Shown: positions 61,112-64,000 of the stretch, piece after piece
Layout of the letters: each line of letters opens with the position of its first letter
Numbering within the stretch: position 1 is the first letter of the stretch
NCBI GenBank assembly: GCA_946403085.1
Contig: CAMIYM010000004.1
Location: 1 to 64,000 of the forward strand
Source: an uncultured Clostridia bacterium
GTDB lineage: Bacteria > Bacillota > Clostridia > Saccharofermentanales > Saccharofermentanaceae
Direction of reading: 5' to 3'
DNA: 64,000 bases
The notes under the pieces: model-generated
Seen by the model: the letters and a program-made list of their open reading frames with translations, nothing else
What the model was told of the DNA's origin: nothing
Database searches by the model: none
Made by a program: the position numbers and the translations under genes

Positions 61112-63463
61112 ATGAATAGATTATTTATCAAGTTGTGTTCTGTGGTAGTAATGATGTCAGTGACATTGTCATTTGCTTCATGTGTAAAGAACAACAGCAA
61201 CAAGCGTAATGCGGAGAAGATCGCTGAAGATTCTCCATGGTTTAACAGTGAAGTGATCAAAGTCGATCTCGGAATAGAACCCGGTAAGGATCTTTCAACT
61301 TATGGTGCGAAGATGGCCGGTTTTGATGATAATTCCATGGTCATACTTATAACCGGAACGTATTCTTCCCAGGATGGAACGGAAGAGCCGTTAGCTAATC
61401 TTTCGGTCTTGGACAGGCAGTCAAAAGACGTTAGGAAGGTTGATCTGACCAGTTTAATTGGTGTGAATGATTATGTTAACAGTGCTTCATATAAAAATGG
61501 AAAGCTTACTCTGCAGATCAATAAATATGATCCGAAAACCTATAAAGTAAGTGTCGTCGACGAAGATATAGACATAAAAACAGGAAAGCTCCTTGATACA
61601 AGAAAGCATAACAGCAGCGAAGACGATTCTTCAGTTGATATATATAAGATTGGAGATTATAGCATAGAAACTGCGCTGAAGGGCAAGGACACCAACTCCA
61701 AAGTGGTCTTTAACTGGAGTTCTTCCGGTGGTGATAAGAAGCAGGCTGAGATCAAAGCTGAAAACAATGCCTTGTATGGTGTCAGGTTCATTATCCCGAT
61801 AACGGATTCCCGTGTTCTGGTTCCGGTCGATTCTGAGAGAGACACTCTTTTCTACGGGCTTGATCTTAAGGATGGATCTGTTAATTCTCTTGATGCCAAA
61901 GATTACGAGTGGCTCAAATTAGATGAGATAGGAAAAACATTTATCGGAACTGACGGAAAGACATACTACACGAAGTATAACGGTAAGGGGATATCGAGTA
62001 TTGATCTTGATAATAAGAGGATCGATACGTTTATTGATTACAATTGGTGCAGTGCGGATATGAATATGCTGTCACTGCTCGATATGGTTGAAAACGACGG
62101 CAATTCGGTTACTCTTGCAGGTCTTGTGGAAGGAAAGTTCAATTTGACTGCAGGTGATCCCAAATCAGGACTGGAGTATTATGTCGTCGAACTGAAAAGG
62201 ACAGAGAAGAATCCTCATGCAGGCAAGACTGTCTTAAGTCTTTATATGGAAGATGAGACCGGGTTCGATGAAGTTGCTGATGCAATGCGATCCTTTAACA
62301 ACTCAAGCAAAGATTACTTCATAAAGATAACAGACAGATATAGCAAAGATAACTCTGCAACGCGTAATGCTCAAAGTGATAGTGAATACAGACAGGCCAG
62401 CCTAAACAGAGACAATAGCTTTAGTAATCAGCTTACTATGGATATCTTGAGCGGTAATGGTCCGGATATATTCGTAAACACCGGTAAGCTTGGAGTCCTG
62501 AATAATGAGAATTATCTGGCCGACCTGTCACCATATTTCAATGACCTTGACACTTCGAAGTATTTTACCAATATTGTTGAAGCATCGAAGGTCGATGGTA
62601 AGCTTTATCAGATGCCTGTCTGCATCAGGATCGTAGGAATCGGGACAAAAAGAGAGAATGCAGGAGCGTCAGGCATTGGCTTTTCGCTCAATGAATATAA
62701 AGAGCTAGTAAAAGGACCGTTAAACGGCAAGGATATCCTTGGTACAGGACAGGCATTTTACTTTACAAGTCTTTTCAATAACATGAGCGAAAAGTTCATG
62801 GTTAAGGGTAAAGCTGATCTTAAATGTCCGGAATTCGCTGCTTTGGCCGCTTATGTAAAGGATAATGTTCAAGATAAGGATGTAGCCGTTGATGAGAATA
62901 AAATGGCTGAAAAGTATGAAGCTATTCCGGTTACATGTTATGGAATAAGCTCGTACTTCGGTGAATTAGCAGAGTATAACGGTGATTATACGATCCTGGG
63001 ATTGCCATCCTGTGACGGACGCGGTCCGCAGTTTGATGCCTGGGTCTCAGTCGCGGTGTCTGCTCAGGCAACAGATATCAGCGCATGCGCCGAATTTGCC
63101 AAACTTCTGTTGTCTGATGATATACAGACCGGATTTGCCGGTCAGGAATACCTGGTATTAAACCGTGAGGCGTTCAGAAAGAGCGGGGCAGCCGCTGTAG
63201 ATTTTTATAATGGCCCCGGAGTAAGAAGACTTGCCAGTCAGGGTTATCAGGTAACGGAAAAGAAGGAAATGTTCTCTCAGAAAGATATTGACGATCTTGA
63301 AGCGGTTATTCTCAGCTGCTCAGGCATGAAGTCAGAAGATTCAGCAATTAGTATTATTCTGACAGAAGAAATGCCGGCGTATTTTCTTGGACAGAAAAGC
63401 CTGGACGCGGTTGTAGATATAGCTCAGGATCGAATACAAAAAGTCCTGAACGAGCGTGGATGA
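61112..63463 (+). CDS. Large lipoprotein with C-terminal solute-binding-like domain (paralogue of 28641-31028)
   Basis: I choose ATG 61112, which starts a lipoprotein signal peptide (MNRLFIKLCSVVVMMSVTLS, lipobox FASC); the frame is open 48 bases further up. The 783-residue product has the same two-part layout as the lipoprotein at 28641: a beta-rich N-terminal half starting DSPWFNSEVI and a solute-binding-like C-terminal half (KNPHAGKTVLSLYMEDE, GNGPDIFVNTG, DGKLYQMPVCIRI). No ABC permease is nearby. TATAAT at 61093-61098 leaves only a very short leader, and no good ribosome binding site is seen, so the true start is uncertain. Confidence 0.72.
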   Translation: MNRLFIKLCSVVVMMSVTLSFASCVKNNSNKRNAEKIAEDSPWFNSEVIKVDLGIEPGKDLSTYGAKMAGFDDNSMVILITGTYSSQDGTEEPLANLSVLDRQSKDVRKVDLTSLIGVNDYVNSASYKNGKLTLQINKYDPKTYKVSVVDEDIDIKTGKLLDTRKHNSSEDDSSVDIYKIGDYSIETALKGKDTNSKVVFNWSSSGGDKKQAEIKAENNALYGVRFIIPITDSRVLVPVDSERDTLFYGLDLKDGSVNSLDAKDYEWLKLDEIGKTFIGTDGKTYYTKYNGKGISSIDLDNKRIDTFIDYNWCSADMNMLSLLDMVENDGNSVTLAGLVEGKFNLTAGDPKSGLEYYVVELKRTEKNPHAGKTVLSLYMEDETGFDEVADAMRSFNNSSKDYFIKITDRYSKDNSATRNAQSDSEYRQASLNRDNSFSNQLTMDILSGNGPDIFVNTGKLGVLNNENYLADLSPYFNDLDTSKYFTNIVEASKVDGKLYQMPVCIRIVGIGTKRENAGASGIGFSLNEYKELVKGPLNGKDILGTGQAFYFTSLFNNMSEKFMVKGKADLKCPEFAALAAYVKDNVQDKDVAVDENKMAEKYEAIPVTCYGISSYFGELAEYNGDYTILGLPSCDGRGPQFDAWVSVAVSAQATDISACAEFAKLLLSDDIQTGFAGQEYLVLNREAFRKSGAAAVDFYNGPGVRRLASQGYQVTEKKEMFSQKDIDDLEAVILSCSGMKSEDSAISIILTEEMPAYFLGQKSLDAVVDIAQDRIQKVLNERG

Positions 63464-63470
63464 GATGTGC

Positions 63471-63507
63471 AAAAAAGAACCCCCGTAAATGTCCAATCTA
63501 CGGGGGT
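63471..63507 (-). terminator. Terminator of tmRNA
   Basis: CCCCCGTA (63480-63487) pairs with TACGGGGG (63499-63506). On the minus strand the stem is followed by TTCTTTTTT, 15 bases after the tmRNA 3' end. Confidence 0.85.
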
Positions 63508-63521
63508 AACTTCATGTTTTC

Positions 63522-63900
63522 TGGTGGAGATGAGGAGAATCGAACTCCTGTCCGAAACCTCTTCCTCCGGGACAATCTCCGGGTGCAGTCGACGGATGAA
63601 TTATTCCTATTCCCGCGTGGCCCATCGACGGGCTTCGGTTCCAGTAGCTTCATAAGATTTAAGTCGCTATCCGGCGCAAAGCTTAACCGGTAGGACTGCC
63701 TGCTTAACCTCTCTCAGGCGAGGTCTTCGGTGTACGTACACTCCCGCGAGAAGATAGGCGGGAGGACGGTAGCCTTAGGCTGCTACGAGCTCTGTGTTGT
63801 CTGCAATTACTTGCAATTCCCCGTTTTTTAAGGAGGCACAACGAGGATCCTCCACCCGCTTTCCCGACCTCAGAAGCCCCGTCGAAACCGGTACATCCCC
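63522..63900 (-). ncRNA. ssrA: Transfer-messenger RNA (tmRNA)
   Basis: On the minus strand the RNA starts GGGGATGTACCGGTTTCGAC and ends with a T arm (GGAGTTCGATTCTCC) and CATCTCCACCA. The 7-bp acceptor stem pairs GGGGATG with CATCTCC, including the G3-U70 pair that alanyl-tRNA synthetase needs. The tag frame at 63804-63775 (minus) reads ADNTELVAA then TAA; the resume codon is taken as GCA. The length of 379 nt is normal for one-piece tmRNA. It rescues stalled ribosomes and marks the unfinished protein for proteolysis. Confidence 0.96.
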
Positions 63901-63916
63901 AGATCTGGAAAAAATA

Positions 63917-63947
63917 GCTTCGGCCACACAACACTTGTGACCGAAGC
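63917..63947 (-). terminator. Hairpin with T run just upstream of tmRNA
   Basis: On the minus strand a 12-bp stem (GCTTCGGTCACA with TGTGGCCGAAGC, one G-U pair) is followed by TATTTTTTCC, ending about ten bases before the tmRNA 5' end. It has the shape of a terminator for a gene beyond the right edge. Confidence 0.65.
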
Positions 63948-63964
63948 ATTTTAGCTTATGCGTG

Positions 63965-63992
63965 ATTATACAGTCTCGGCGGCGAAAATCAA
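63965..63992 (-). promoter_or_regulatory. Possible promoter upstream of tmRNA
   Basis: On the minus strand TTGATT (63992-63987) and TATAAT (63970-63965) are spaced 16 bases apart. It is the best promoter match before tmRNA but would place the terminator-like hairpin at 63917-63947 inside the transcript, so it may belong to something else. Confidence 0.45.
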
Positions 63993-64000
63993 GTTTCTTC

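Noticed and set aside
63460..63693. Protein frames antisense to tmRNA (63460-63693, 63467-63655, 63704-63949)
   Set aside because: They are shadows of the tmRNA gene; RER and VEMRR-type peptides here are the familiar false translations of tRNA-like ends.

Overview
The window looks like the chromosome of a Gram-positive anaerobe of the Clostridia (probably Oscillospirales-like, a gut or rumen type), moderate in GC. The evidence is a sortase-anchored Cna-B/SpaA surface protein, AGGAGG-type ribosome binding sites, an S-box (SAM-I) riboswitch, RecD2, ComEA/ComF, a Tad/Flp pilus locus with an FHA protein, MraY-like and BirA genes, a Firmicute-style tmRNA and lipoprotein solute-binding proteins. 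The genus cannot be fixed from sequence alone. Most of the window is ordinary housekeeping DNA; the unusual parts are the ATP synthase operon, the export/secretion loci and several intergenic repeat systems.

Layout. 1-3.5 kb: 3' end of a repetitive surface protein, tRNA-Leu(GAG), an OGG1-like glycosylase and an RlmL-type methyltransferase. 4.1-9.0 kb: proA, rpiB, an ammonium transporter fused to its own P-II regulator, and a divergent RelA/SpoT-domain protein. 9.2-15.8 kb: F-type ATP synthase operon atpB-E-F-(delta/alpha fusion)-G-D-C; there is no separate atpH, and a delta C-terminal-like domain sits at the N terminus of alpha. A radical SAM/SPASM gene is appended to it, followed by a gene remnant, a 35-residue peptide gene and a small membrane protein. 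18.5-23.6 kb (minus): Tad pilus genes (TadZ-like, TadA, a TadB-TadC fusion, a 57-residue Flp pilin, a DUF6382-FHA protein). 23.8-25.2 kb: promoter, SAM riboswitch, metK. 25.4-35.9 kb: recD2-comF, a large lipoprotein, a 1047-residue secreted protein (CBM2-like, thrombospondin-3, caspase-like C terminus) and an MraY-like transferase.

36-50.8 kb: argS, M3 peptidase, an NSUN-type rRNA methyltransferase, rdgB, then a 0.8-kb gene-free stretch with an array of seven hairpins spaced 74 bp apart, followed by pheB-hom, purD, a nadD-yqeK fusion, rsfS, comEA, birA and an HD-GYP protein. 50.7-59.5 kb: a MATE exporter, a secreted peptide with a double-glycine-type leader (52962-53300) beside an NHLM-type export cassette (two ABC proteins, one with a C39 leader peptidase, plus a short adapter), a TetR regulator, a STAS protein and a 53-residue prepilin-like peptide. 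59.6-64 kb: a second, degenerate copy of the 74-bp repeat family, a DUF1848 protein, a paralogue of the large lipoprotein, and tmRNA.

The most notable non-coding signals are: the 74-bp-periodic hairpin array and its relative 18 kb away (linked by a perfect 23-bp match); a perfect 28-bp element with three TTGTCG boxes one helical turn apart upstream of both comEA and the Tad operon; and a nearly identical untranslated leader in front of the double-glycine peptide gene and the mini-prepilin gene. These suggest shared control of DNA-uptake/pilus functions and of small exported peptides, but all functional statements about them are inference.
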